Below, piece after piece: positions 21,668-31,624 of a stretch of 64,000 nucleotides of DNA. The notes under the pieces are model-generated. The model had not been told where the DNA came from. It did not search any database and was given only the letters and a program-made list of their open reading frames with translations. Source of the stretch: Nemania diffusa (Eukaryota > Ascomycota > Sordariomycetes > Xylariales > Xylariaceae); NCBI GenBank assembly GCA_038501195.1, contig JBBPUQ010000004.1:5346001-5410000 (forward strand), read 5' to 3'. Positions within the stretch are counted from its first letter, which is position 1. Each line of letters starts with the position of its first letter. Both the position numbers and the translations under genes were made by a program.

Positions 21668-21884
21668 GGTTTTTTTCCGCGAAAAGCAGTTTTCCCGTCA
21701 GTCCACTGACACGGGCCACGTAATGCTTTAACCTAGTCAAGTAGTTACGAGAGGGAAATGTTGAACGCATGACCGGCCAGAGACCCAAGGTCTCCGTGTC
21801 CTGGAACCCGAATTACAATGACGAGCCGGCGCTTCTAGACCATGGTTTTCTACGGAAAGCTTTCGCTTTCCCGGCAGTCATTGA

Positions 21885-22374
21885 CTGGGGCTGCAGGTGT
21901 ATGTATCACCGAGCAGGCTAATATGAAGAGAGAGGTATAGTTAAAAGCGACTTACTGTCTGCCACGTGCACCAAACTCTATGCGCACCTCTCAGAGACAA
22001 GCAACCCCACGGGGCGATCGCCGCTAGGCTCGTTATGAGAGGCATCGTACAACAGGAAGCAGAATGAGACCGAGCAGCGCCTCTCCCGTCCGCGGCTAGT
22101 CATGTTTCGAGCGCGCACCTCGGGTTGCCATCTGCACTGCTACTCTACTACGTAGAGCATCCCGACCTGCCATTTCCGTCGCCATGGCCCCAAAATTCTC
22201 CGTCCAACCGCTCAAGTCAAATGCTGAATCAACAGCGAGGAACTGGCCACTAGCGCTCGCGGTTTAGGAGCCGGACCGAACCCCTTGCCAGGGCGCGGCC
22301 ACGAAATGGGGCGTCATGCCAGGGACATCTCGACATTTTCGGAGAAACCCCAGACTCTCCGCACCTCTGTGGGG
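21885..22374. promoter_or_regulatory. Candidate CreA and XlnR sites upstream of abfB
   Basis: Matches to the carbon-repressor consensus SYGGRG occur at 21885-21890 (CTGGGG), 22005-22010 (reverse GTGGGG), 22348-22353 (reverse CTGGGG) and 22369-22374 (GTGGGG). A GGCTAA word, the XlnR/Xyr1 core, is at 21916-21921. These motifs are short, so chance matches are expected; the argument is their grouping upstream of a hemicellulase gene. Confidence 0.45.
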
Positions 22375-22635
22375 TAGAGAGCTGTTGTCCACCCTCGTGA
22401 AAGGCACGCTTGGAGCTTGAGAAAGCTTGATCGAAATTACCGCCTCGGATGACAATGTCGCCGCGGCTCCAGATTCTCGCCCCGCACGCCGTTGTCGTGG
22501 TCCAGCGTTGCACGAATGAGGCTTCTTCCCGCCCACGGAGCTGTCCAGCTTCGGTGGGTATCCGAGGTCCTGGTCGACGAGCATAAACACTCGCAGGTAT
22601 TGGTCCATTCGTATACCTATATAGATATCCATCGG

Positions 22636-22647
22636 TATATATATAAG
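22636..22647 (+). promoter_or_regulatory. TATA box of abfB
   Basis: TATATATATAAG lies about 85-95 bp before the abfB start codon, the expected distance for a highly expressed secreted enzyme gene. Confidence 0.7.
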
Positions 22648-22731
22648 TACAATGCGGCAGCCGAGAAAGAAGAGCCCACAGACGTGCCCCGTCTTACCAC
22701 CATCTCGTCTCGTTAAGCAACCTGGTCAGAC

Positions 22732-24252
22732 ATGTTCTCGCGACCTCGCCTCGAACGCGCCCGCGTCTTCGCCCTAGGCCTCGTGGCCACGGGCTCCCTC
22801 GTCGCCGCCGGGCCCTGCGACCTCTACTCCTCTGGCGGCACGCCCTGCATTGCCGCTCACAGCACCACCCGCGCCCTCTACAGCGCCTACACTGGCTCGC
22901 TCTACCAGGTGAAGCGCGGCTCTGACGGCGCCACGACCAACATCGCGCCGCTGTCGGCCGGCGGCGTGGCCAATGCCGGGGCCCAAGACACCTTCTGCGC
23001 GAGCACGACGTGCCTCATCACCATCATCTACGACCAGTCGGGCCGCGGCAACCACCTCACGCAGGCGCCCCCCGGCGGCTTCAGCGGCCCCGAGGCCAAC
23101 GGCTACGACAACCTGGCCAGCGCCATCGGCGCGCCGGTGACGCTGAACGGCCAGAAGGCGTACGGCGTCTTCATCTCGCCGGGCACGGGGTACCGCAACA
23201 ACGCGGCCAGCGGCACGGCGACGGGCGACGGGTCGGAGGGCATGTACGCGGTGCTCGACGGCACGCACTACAACGGCGGGTGCTGCTTCGACTACGGCAA
23301 CGCCGAGGTCAACAGCCACGACACGGGCAACGGGCACATGGAGGCCATCTACTTCGGCGACAGCACCGTCTGGGGCAGCGGCGCGGGCTCGGGGCCCTGG
23401 ATCATGGCCGACCTCGAGAACGGGCTGTTCTCGGGGCTCAGCGCCAAGAACAACGCGGCGGACCCGTCCATCACGGCGCGCTTCGTGACGGCGGCCATCA
23501 AGGGCAAGCCGAACCAGTGGGCCATCCGCGGCGGCAACGCGGCGACGGGCGCCATGGCGACGTACTACAGCGGCGCGCGGCCGTCCGTGTCGGGGTACAA
23601 CCCGATGAGCGAGGAGGGCGCCATCATCCTGGGCATCGGCGGCGACAACAGCGTCAGCGCGCAGGGGACCTTCTACGAGGGCGTCATGACGTCCGGGTAC
23701 CCCACGGACGCGACCGAGAACGCCGTGCAGGCCAACATCGTGGCGGCCAAGTACGCCACGACGTCGCTCACGAGCGGGCCGGCGCTCAGCGCGGGCGCGT
23801 CGGTGTCGCTGCGCGCGACGACGGCGGGGTACACGACGCGGTACATCGCGCACACGGGCACGGCGGTCAACACGCAGGTGGTGTCGAGCGCGAGCACGGC
23901 GGCGCTCAAGGCCTCCGCGAGCTGGACGGTGCGCGCCGGGCTCGGCAACAGCGCGTGCTTCTCGTTCGAGTCCAAGGACACGCCCGGCAGCTACATCCGG
24001 CACTACGACTTCACGCTGCTGCTCAACGCCAGCGACGGCACCAAGCAGTTCAACGAGGACGCCACGTTCTGCCCGCAGACGGGTCTCAACGGCCAGGGCA
24101 ATGCTGTGCGCAGCTGGAGCTATCCTACGCGGTACTTTAGGCACTATAATAATGTGCTGTACGCGGCGAGCAATGGGGGCGTGCACACGTTTGATGCTGC
24201 TACTTCGTTTAATGACGATGTGAGCTTTGTTATTAGCGCTAGCTTTGCTTAA
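22732..24252 (+). CDS. abfB: Secreted alpha-L-arabinofuranosidase B, GH54 with CBM42
   Basis: A single exon of 506 residues. AbfB releases arabinose side chains from arabinoxylan and arabinan outside the cell. A signal peptide covers about residues 1-26 (ALGLVATGSLVAAG) and the mature protein begins near GPCDLYSS. The GH54 catalytic domain follows with CCFDYGN (the neighbouring-cysteine motif), Glu229 in DLENGLF and Asp305 in GIGGDNS. Their spacing of 76 equals that of the nucleophile and acid/base (E221/D297) known in Aspergillus AbfB. From about residue 345 the CBM42 beta-trefoil contains repeated RxYxxRHYN-type segments. Codons are strongly GC-ending up to about position 24100 and then turn more AT-ending. 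This GC bias produces long spurious antisense frames. Confidence 0.97.
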   Translation: MFSRPRLERARVFALGLVATGSLVAAGPCDLYSSGGTPCIAAHSTTRALYSAYTGSLYQVKRGSDGATTNIAPLSAGGVANAGAQDTFCASTTCLITIIYDQSGRGNHLTQAPPGGFSGPEANGYDNLASAIGAPVTLNGQKAYGVFISPGTGYRNNAASGTATGDGSEGMYAVLDGTHYNGGCCFDYGNAEVNSHDTGNGHMEAIYFGDSTVWGSGAGSGPWIMADLENGLFSGLSAKNNAADPSITARFVTAAIKGKPNQWAIRGGNAATGAMATYYSGARPSVSGYNPMSEEGAIILGIGGDNSVSAQGTFYEGVMTSGYPTDATENAVQANIVAAKYATTSLTSGPALSAGASVSLRATTAGYTTRYIAHTGTAVNTQVVSSASTAALKASASWTVRAGLGNSACFSFESKDTPGSYIRHYDFTLLLNASDGTKQFNEDATFCPQTGLNGQGNAVRSWSYPTRYFRHYNNVLYAASNGGVHTFDAATSFNDDVSFVISASFA

Positions 24253-25611
24253 GGGCTGGGGGTCGAGGCTTTTGGCCGGGCGACGGAATTGTCTTTGGAA
24301 GAGACATCGCTGGCTGTTTCCGATGTGTTATCTCGTTGAAGCAAAGTGTAAAGTCACTTGTGTTATGTATTTAAGTGCCGGTGGACTCTGCTGTCCGCTT
24401 GTTGGTGTTTAGGTTTGGGTTAATCAGGAATCGTGCAAGCTTTGACGTAGCAAAGATTATGTTGGATCCCGCCGACATGGCTATTTATCTATCTAAATAT
24501 TATATTAAGACATCGCCTTAAAATGTGCCCCATATGTGTGGTACTGTGTAACCTCTAACAGCTACCTACCTAGTGAGGTAGTTATAACACTGTAGTAATG
24601 CCTATCATTCCAAACACTCACCGAACTTGAGGGTTGCAATCTATAGAGTTGTTGAAGGCGTCTCCTTATCCTCCAGCAGCCATATCTATAAACAAAGGTG
24701 CACAGCAACAAGATTGCTACATAATCTCTCTCTACACCTATTCATTCTAATTACCAGAGCGTAACATAAAGAAGAGGTTTACTGCTTCAAGATAGCCTCT
24801 CCTCAATGCTCCCGCTTTGAAGAAAATGATTTTCCTCTATTATTTAATCCTACAGCTATCAACTTACTCAAACTCCTAGCCACGGAGTAAGTGGATCAGT
24901 TACATTAATGCTCCCATATCTAAGTGCATAAAGTACTTACTTAAATCTTAGGCCACCTCTATTGTATTTCGGCCAACTTCACAACTCATCAATAATTGAA
25001 TCTACCCCCTAATACCTCTCAAAGTTATGAAAGATTCATAAAAAATAGATAATAATTATACGCCTCAGAACAGCACTTCTTCTTAACTATTGCGTGAAAG
25101 CTTATATGAAATATTAATCATTTTGAGGGATGATGCTGAGACTTTGATTTTTCTGACCAAGTTGGTATAAGGAAAAATGGTTCCTAGCAGTGGGAGATCA
25201 GTATATCCCTATTTGGTTTAGCGCATATCCCCAGTTATCTCACCCGCAATGATCGATGCTGTCCAACGACATCGCATTGGTATATGAGAATTCACGAATG
25301 TTAGCTGTCCATTTGTAACAGCCAAAAATAAATTCTCAATACTTAATATAAAAATCTTTTTTATGGGTTAGCCCTGTTATTCCATTTTTGAGAGATAAGT
25401 GAAAGCGAGGTCAACAGCACCGACAACAACATTACAACCAATCCCTAGATAGATATTCTCCCATTCTCCTATATAGAAAACGCACGAGCCTAATCCTTGC
25501 TCTCGTAAGCCCGAGGAAACAGGCACGTTTCACCGCCACCAAAAGCAAAGCTGATGAGGTCCTCATCCTCCGTCCGCTTCAGGGTATTGCCTCACACGGG
25601 AGACAGACCAA
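24253..25611. other. AT-rich intergenic region between abfB and the BTB-like gene
   Basis: About 1.36 kb. From about 24470 to 25420 it is AT-rich with stops in every frame and no motif. CTACCTACCTAG and GAGGTAG words lie at about 24563-24582. The right end should hold the promoter of the BTB-like gene. No repeat family can be named. Confidence 0.5.
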
Positions 25612-27328
25612 ATGGAGGACTCGGCCGGCGGTGCACCAGACGGCGGGGACCCCTCGTCGGACCCCCCGCCGCCGCCGCCCTCGAGCGCCGGCACCGGCGG
25701 AGAGCAGCAGCCTGAGGTCGTCGTCATCGCCGAGCACGGCGACGTGATCCTCGACGCCACCTTCCAGAACTCGAAGGAGACCATCCGCGCGGCCCGGAAG
25801 GCAGCCGCGCAGGCACAGCCGCGCCACGCGAGTCGGGGCGAGCCGCCGCAGGCCCAGAGGCCGCCCCCGAGAGCGCGGGTGCGCCTCGCGTTCCGCGTGG
25901 ACCTGGCCGTGCTGAGGCGCCAGTCGAGGTACTTCGACAAGCTGCTCGGCGACGCGCACTTCAAGGAGGCGAACGATGTCGCGGCGGCGTTCGCGGCGCT
26001 GTCGCTCAGGGGCGTGCGGCCTGGCGCGGCGGACGCGACGGACCTGCCGTGGATCCGCGTCCATGATGATGATGGCGCGACGGCGTACGCGTACCGCGAG
26101 GTGGCGTTCGCGGACCTCCTGCGCATCCTTCACGGGCTGGAGGCGCAGACGGCGCCGGCGCAGGTCACGCTGCCGTTCGTGACAACGCTGGCGGTGCTGG
26201 CTGATCGCTTTGACTGTGCTGCGGGCGTGGGTAAGTATGTCACTACGGGGCTTAAGTTCAAGTGGCCCGCGACGAACAATAGGTCGCCGCCTGCCCGGGA
26301 TGATGGCGCTGGCGGCTTCGGCGGCATGTCCCGCGCGACTGAGAATGTCCTGCGCCAGAAGATCCTCGTTGCGTGGCTTCTCGATCAGCCAGGTAGGTTC
26401 CAGGCCGCGACGAAGGAGTTGATTATGTACGGCTCGTGCCAGTGGAGCTCGTTTGGCGAGCAGGAGGACGAGACGACTAGTGCTACGTGGTGGTATTTGC
26501 AGGACGGGCTTGAGCGTGAGTCTGACCCCCTTTTCTTTTTTTCGCAATACATACAGACCATTACTATTCCCCGTATTTTTCCTTTTACAGGGGATCTCTT
26601 CTATACCATAGTCCCGTCCATATTAATCGTAGCCCCCCTACTATACAGAAGAACTACAGTACCGGCGCAACTGCATCCTCAACACCCTCGCCTCAGTCCC
26701 GCGGCACTTCCTAGCACTATACACATCGGCACGCAGCGCGCGGCAATGCCAGCTAGGCTACGACTCGAGCGTGGCGTGCGACTCGTACCAGCTAGGGGAG
26801 ATGGTCAAGTTCTTGATGAACAAGGGGCTGTTCGCGCTAGCCGACTTCTCGCCGGGGTCTCTCGACTCCGTGGCCGACACGGCACGGCTTCTCCCCGTCG
26901 GCGCGGCGGTCGCCGCCCTGCGCCAGTGCCCCGCGTACCAGATCGACAAGAACCACGCTAACTGCGGCCTGCGCACCCGCATGCTGCCCATCCTCGACTT
27001 CGTCGAGGGCCTGCTGTCCGCCAACTCCGTGCCCGTGTCCCGCGCGGCGTGGAAGAGCAACCGCGCCGCGCACGCGTGGATGCCGCTTGGGAGTGGGGAG
27101 ACGGAGACGCGCGGGAAGATGGATGAGGAGGAGGGCGAGAGGCCGTTCCGCTTTACGCGGGCACTTGCCGGGGACCAGAGGTTCCGGTTCGAGAACGCCA
27201 TGGGCGCGGATAAGTTTGCGCGCGACGTGTTCACGGCTACGAGCTGGGACTGGACGGCGGAGGACCAAGGGCCGGACCGCAGCTCCACGACGCCGAACTT
27301 GTATTTTAGAAAGCCGTTATCTAAATAG
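25612..27328 (+). CDS. BTB/POZ-like domain protein, function unknown
   Basis: Exons 25612-26515 and 26649-27328 join to 527 residues; the intron of 133 bp has donor C|GTGAGT and acceptor TATACAG. The N terminus is Pro/Gly-rich and disordered. Residues about 88-185 show a BTB-like core: FRVDLAVLRRQSRYFDKLL, then a degenerate helix with FKEANDV, and a closing REVAFADLLRILHG. BTB proteins usually mediate dimerisation or recruit Cul3 ligases; neither can be shown here. The C-terminal half has no recognised domain but contains conserved-looking Cys-rich stretches around SARQCQLGYDSS and CGLRTRMLPILDFV. The first 600 bases are very GC-rich. It is convergent with VPS24. Confidence 0.75.
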
Positions 27329-27695
27329 GCCACGTATACCATCTCCCTCCCTAGATCAAATTCATAGATTAGGGACATGCCATTTTTCTAAAATGAAAAC
27401 ACGGAATTGGATACGGCTAATCGAGTTGCCAACTTGAAATGTGAATGGACGCAAAGAGTCGCGCTCTTGTATATATGTGCCCAGTTTAGTTCTATATTTA
27501 CCGTCTCCTAGCTAGACAACGACAATGACAATGCCAAACAGAATACAACCCAACCATGAGATGCTATTTCATTAACCCAATGGCTCCCCGCTCCTAAACG
27601 CCGCTGTGAAGATGGACGATCCGAACAAATGGATTGGACCGATTTGCATGACCAACAATAAAAAAAAAAGGGAATCCGGCAGTTCCCAAACTCGA
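27329..27695. other. Convergent intergenic region, BTB-like gene and VPS24
   Basis: About 370 bp holding both 3' ends. An A10 tract lies near 27660, about 30 bp past the VPS24 stop on its strand. Nothing else is recognised. Confidence 0.5.
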
Positions 27696-28572
27696 TTAAC
27701 TCCTTAAAGCCTCGAGTCTGTTCCTCATCTGATCCATCATAGCCTCCTGGTCCTCCTCCTCCTCCTCGAGCTCGGCCGGCGTCGGTTCCGGCGCGACAGG
27801 GGCCGCAGGCGTGGGGCCAGCAGTATCCATCTTGCCCCTGAGGATCTCGCCCAGGACCTTATCGACCTCCCCATCGGCCTCCATCTCCTCGTCCTCGAAC
27901 ATGGCGTCCTCGTCCAGGGGGAGGGCCTCCCCGACCATCTCCTCGATGACGCCGGCGCGCACGAGCTCGACGCCGAGGTCGCGCATGGTGCCGGCGAGCT
28001 GGGGCAGGCGGATGAGGGCGTTGACGTCGCGCATGATGCCGACGGAGGCGCGGATGCTGCCCTCGATGCGGCGCACGGCGAAGGCCTCGTTCACCTGCAT
28101 CTGCACGGAGCTCAGCTGGGCCTTGGACGTCACGAGGCGCGCGGCCGTGCGCCGCACGCGCAGCAGCTCGCGCGCGTAGTCGCGGGCCTCGCGCTGGGCT
28201 TGGGCGCGGCGGCTCGGGTCGCGCGCGCCGCGCTTGTCGGCGGCTATGATGAGGCTGCGGGCACGCTGCTCTGCTTGTCGCACGGTGACGATGTCGCGGT
28301 CGAGCTTACGGAGGTTCGAGCGGATGAGCTGGTTGCACTTGCGCATCTGGGGTGGAGGTGTGCGTTAGTTTGTGGTTGTATATATGGATTGTTTATGTTT
28401 TCTGATTTATGAAGGCAAATATTGTGTGGAAAAAGGTGTAAATATTCCAATATATCCCCCAGTGTTTTTGCAATCCTTCTGCTGGTGCCTGGAAATAGGC
28501 GGTAGAGGGATGAAAGGTGCCTACCTGGGCATTGGGATCTGGCTTGACGAAGAGAGCTTTTAGGCTCTCCAT
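27696..28572 (-). CDS. VPS24: ESCRT-III subunit Vps24 (CHMP3)
   Basis: Exons 28525-28572 and 27696-28346 join to 232 residues. Vps24 is a Snf7-family protein that helps form the ESCRT-III filament on endosomes for multivesicular-body sorting. The first exon codes exactly MESLKALFVKPDPNAQ. The second begins MRKCNQLIRSNLRKLDRD and includes SVQMQVNEAFAVRRIEGS, the diagnostic Vps24 segment. The acidic C terminus ends with the MIM-like helix DQMRNRLEALRS, which would bind Vps4. The 178-bp intron lies at 28347-28524. An overlapping frame at 28244-28843 reads through the exon in another phase and is not a gene. Confidence 0.95.
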
Positions 28573-30580
28573 CTTGGGGTACGGTCTGTGTTGTAGGGCA
28601 GCGCGTGTGCCGGTAGTAGATTGTTGTCTTTCGGCGGCGTTTGGGCGTGGGCGTTATCTGACGATGCAATTTGTCTAGTATCGTGGGGTTCGGCGATGAC
28701 GTTGCGGGATGAATCGTAGGATGCTCCCGAGGCTGGGTTCCGAGATGCCCAAGGCTGAACAGGGACGGTTGACAGTGGAGCGACTCACGCCAAGGGGATT
28801 TCGTGTTAGTCAACTGAATACATAGTGGACCGCTGGTACCCATTTAGTAACTACCCCGCTATACATCACTGGGTACCTAACCTAGATACCTGTTCTAGGT
28901 AGACTATCTCCATACATGCGTCCATAAATCCATGTATACCGCACTATCTACGGCCCGTATCTAGGTATAGTTATACCAACCGTCATGATGGAAGGAATCT
29001 TTCATAAATTCTCCTATCCTACTTGCTTACTCAAGTTTATCGATTTCTTTTATCAAAAAAATAAAAATAAAAATAATAAAATTTGGTGTTCTGTTGGAGA
29101 AAAGCCAAGCAACTAGAGCGGGAAAAGCCCCTGTGCCGCTACACTACATTAGTCGATATAAAAAGGGCAGATCAAGGGTTGGATGGAGGAGACAGAAGTC
29201 TGTCGAATGCAGATGCAGATGCATGCAGGTTCAGGAGACGCCATCCCTTCCAGCCGTATCAGCGAAAAGACAATAAAGCCGAGGTACAATATAGAGGGTA
29301 TGTTCGTTAGGTAAGTTGTGTGTTAGTGCGCTATACATAATGCCAGGGGGGTTTGTGGCTACCATGGTAGAAGTTATATGGTTAGGTATATTGGAATACC
29401 TAATGTGGATGGTGCTGAGAGCAAGCGAGGAGAAGATTCTGACTTGTAACAATTTATTATAAAATGCCTGTTATAGTCGGATGACGATCTTTTTCCGAGT
29501 GATCAAAAAAAAAAAAAAGACCCCCAACTACCAGGGAGATGAGATTCTATCTAGATAGATAGAATCTAGATAGAAGCGGTCAGCTTCTGATGGTGAAACC
29601 CTTTTCGCATCAGCGGCACGCTGCAAGTGCCCCTCAGCCCTGCCGAGCATAGCTAATCCTTCATTGCAAGTGTACCTAAGGTACAGTTGGAGGTCAATTA
29701 ACGGCAGGTTAGGTACCTTACTATTCTGTATGCCCTAATCATAATATGTACCTATGTGCCATACCTTACATGGTAAGTATTATTTGTCTACTTACATATA
29801 AAGAAATGTCTGGATACTAGAGAAGGATAAGTTAAATGGTTTTCAGAGCTGTCTTATCGACATGCATACTTATAAACCTGGTTGAAATATTTAAAATTAG
29901 TTGTCTTTTTTTTCTATTTTCTTTGCTGCCGTGATTGTGACAATACATGTCAAATTTCTCGAGGCGTGGGGGAAAAGTAAGGCGCTGCAGGCTGCCTCTC
30001 TACAGTACCTGGTAGGTTAGGCAGGTACCTAAGAGACCTAAAGAAGAAAAGACGACTTCAGGGTTCTATAGCATGCCGTAGTGCTTCTAAGAATTTCGTA
30101 GAATCAAAACGGGGCCCCCGGCGGCTTTAGTGGGGTTCCACGCCGGTTGCATCACCAAATCCAATTTCTCTGCCGCCTTCTCTAGCAGGTGCTTTTCGAC
30201 TGCCTGCCTGAAGACTCAGTTCCCATCCTCCCCCAGCCTTACCTACCTTGCAGAACCAACACGGTTTTTAACTCTCTACCTCCTCCCTAAACACTAAACA
30301 GCAGAACCTCGACCACCACCAAACAACCTGTTGAGTGTGATTGTGTCTAGTTCAGGTACTTAAGCACGCAAAGCACGATCCCACCCTCTATCTATCCATC
30401 CCTCCCTCCTCTCCCACATCTCTCCCTCTGTCTGTCCATCGCCCACCTCAAACCTCAACTTGCCCGTTACCCCAATTTTGCGCAACGAACAAGCGAGCTA
30501 CTTACTTACACCAATTGTTATCAGCAGCTTAACGGCTACCCAGTTTACACCCTCCCCCACCAGCTCCATCTCTCATCAAC
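28573..30580. other. Divergent intergenic region between VPS24 and SBA1/p23
   Basis: About 2 kb. It contains many GTAGGTA/TACCTA words (about 28870-28905, 29700-29770, 30004-30035), an A14 tract at about 29505, an inverted repeat at 29543-29566, and a pyrimidine-rich stretch at about 30360-30440 just before the p23 gene that is typical of fungal promoters and 5' leaders. No gene is recognised. Confidence 0.5.
29543..29566. repeat. 10-bp inverted repeat
   Basis: Arms GATTCTATCT and AGATAGAATC flank the four bases AGAT. It lies about 25 bp after an A14 run. It may simply be a product of GATA/TAGA slippage. Confidence 0.6.
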
Positions 30581-31624
30581 ATGGCGCAAATCACTCCCGA
30601 AGGTAAGCAGCCTCATCCCATGTACCCCGCGATGCCAACATCCCAACATCCCAACCCACCCTCTCGCCCACGCTCCCCCATGTCCATAATCTCCCAGCTC
30701 CAGTCCTCTTGGCCAAGCATCCAAGCTTGTCTATGTGGCACTAGCCCTGGCATGGGAAATGGCACTGGCCCTCGCATAGTGCTGGAAAGCTAACGTGTTC
30801 GCTTTTTCCCACACTCGTAGTTCTATGGGCTCAGCGCTCCTCCAGCAGCGACCCTGAGAAGAACTTCATCTATCTTACCATCTCCGTTCCCGATGTACCT
30901 AAGGAGAACTTGAAGCTGGATCTCCAGCCCACCTCGCTAAGTTTCAAGGGCCACTCGGAAACCCTAAAGCGCACATACCACCTCGAACTCTCATTCTACG
31001 GCGAGATCGACACTGAGAAGAGCAATATCCATCACACCGCTCGTAACGTCGAACTTAAGCTCCGCAAGAAGGAGCTCAAGGAGGAATACTGGCCTCGCCT
31101 GCTGAAGGACGCTGCCAAGGTCCAGTTCCTCAAGACAGACTTCGACAAGTGGGTTGATGAGGATGAGCAAAACGAGGCTCCTGAAGATGACATCTCTCAG
31201 TTCGGTAATGGAGGTATGGGTACGTGACCATCTACCACCCCAGCGTCGGAATCCATAATATCGCAAACATGGAAAAGCTAACCCGCTTATGCGTATAGGT
31301 ATGCCCGGTATGGGAGGCATGGGAGGTATGCCAGGTATGGGTACGTACTCATGTGCCTAATTCTATACACCCGCATTTTCTCAAGCTATCAAATATTCGT
31401 CAACGAGAAGCATCAACTAACAATTTTACGTCGCAGGCGGTGACTTCGGCGGAATCGATTTCTCCAAGCTGGGCGCCGGTCCCGGTGACATGGGCGAGGA
31501 GGAGGAAGACGAAGACGAGGAAGACGACGATGAGATGCCCGCGCTCGAAGGCGAGGAGGAGGTTAAGGCCGATGCTGTTAAGACCGAGGAGGCTAAGACC
31601 GAGGAGGCTAAGGCCGACAAGTAA
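30581..31624 (+). CDS. SBA1: Hsp90 co-chaperone p23 (Sba1/Wos2)
   Basis: Exons 30581-30602, 30821-31219, 31299-31340 and 31437-31624 give 216 residues. p23 binds the closed ATP state of Hsp90 through its CS domain and slows ATP hydrolysis. The CS domain spans about residues 6-120: VLWAQRSSS, then ENLKLDLQPTSLSFKG, and the diagnostic motif KKELKEEYWPRLLKD. The tail has a Gly-Met repeat (about 140-155), GIDFSKLG, and an acidic end with EEAKTEEAKA. Exon 3 is only 42 bp and is flanked by two phase-1 introns. The start codon is followed after 22 bases by the first intron, so the protein beginning MAQITPE is visible only by joining exons. Confidence 0.93.

Larger units (their letters stand above)
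21213..22731. other. Intergenic region between NOP58 and abfB
   Basis: About 1.5 kb. The left part is the NOP58 3' flank with a perfect inverted repeat at 21643-21667. The right part is the abfB promoter with candidate XlnR and CreA sites and a TATA box, listed separately. Overlapping frames at 22250-22632 on the minus strand have no motif and were rejected. Confidence 0.55.

Noticed and set aside
22774..24186. Long antisense frame of 470 codons opposite abfB, and a 376-codon frame on the same strand in another phase
   Set aside because: They are products of the extreme third-position GC bias of abfB. Their proteins are Arg/Ala/His-rich with no fold-like pattern.
25579..26547. Antisense frames of 322 and 187 codons opposite the BTB-like gene
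   Set aside because: Same effect of GC-rich codons; low-complexity Arg/Ala composition.
28244..28843. 199-codon minus-strand frame over the VPS24 promoter and intron
   Set aside because: It overlaps the real VPS24 exons in another phase and has no motif.
30085..30103. Heat-shock element upstream of p23 (TTC/GAA words)
   Set aside because: The TTC and GAA words are spaced 6, 4 and 6 bases apart instead of the required 5, and lie about 480 bp from the start.
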